DNA of 49,813 nt. Source: Fibrobacter sp. (GTDB lineage: Bacteria > Fibrobacterota > Chitinivibrionia > Chitinivibrionales > Chitinispirillaceae). A program made the translations under genes and the position numbers. The notes under the pieces were generated by a model. It was not told the DNA's origin. It saw only the letters and a list, made by a program, of their open reading frames with translations, and ran no database searches. The DNA lies in NCBI GenBank assembly GCA_012515615.1, contig JAAYYB010000317.1, forward strand, positions 1-49,813, in the 5' to 3' direction. Below, piece after piece: positions 49,794 through 49,813 of this stretch (positions are counted from its first letter, which is position 1; the number at the start of each line of letters is the position of its first letter).

Positions 49794-49813
49794 CATAGTG
49801 CCTCAACTCCACG

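Overview
This window looks like the chromosomal replication-origin neighbourhood of a Gram-negative-type bacterium. The lineage is not determined; gene style is compatible with an FCB/Fibrobacterota-like organism, which is inference only. From the left: partial mnmG (runs off the edge), mnmE, yidC, yidD, rnpA and rpmH on the minus strand. Then dnaA, an AT-rich oriC candidate, dnaN, a beta-barrel-like protein, recF, a DUF721/DciA gene, gyrB, surE and gyrA on the plus strand. After a bidirectional terminator comes a minus-strand operon: methyltransferase, FtsE-like ATPase, sugar epimerase, nucleotide-sugar dehydrogenase and SLBB export protein. Next are two SurA-like PPIases, mfd, tRNA-Lys(TTT), a second methyltransferase, an outer-membrane porin-like protein, a lipoprotein, a murA homologue, a truncated and a full-length membrane glycosyltransferase, and an LTA-synthase-like protein. 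The right end carries a DUF2007 protein, a frameshifted stress-type gene, a pyruvyl transferase, a CDP-alcohol phosphatidyltransferase, rfaE1-like kinase, an M50 protease, a polysaccharide deacetylase, an ABC exporter cassette and a DTW-domain protein. The most notable non-coding observations are: (i) a perfect 16-bp parS palindrome between mnmE and mnmG; (ii) an oriC candidate with DnaA boxes and DnaA-trio-like sequence; (iii) a 15-bp palindromic motif (about TCAYCYCWGAGRTGA) clustered at 34.2-34.8 kb and again at the right edge; (iv) a 96-bp perfectly identical direct repeat; (v) two large fold-back intergenic elements at about 25.3-25.6 kb and 30.24-30.69 kb; and (vi) a multi-stem intergenic RNA candidate after dnaN. 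I did not see a CRISPR array, rRNA, prophage or complete transposase gene. No classical defence system was recognised.
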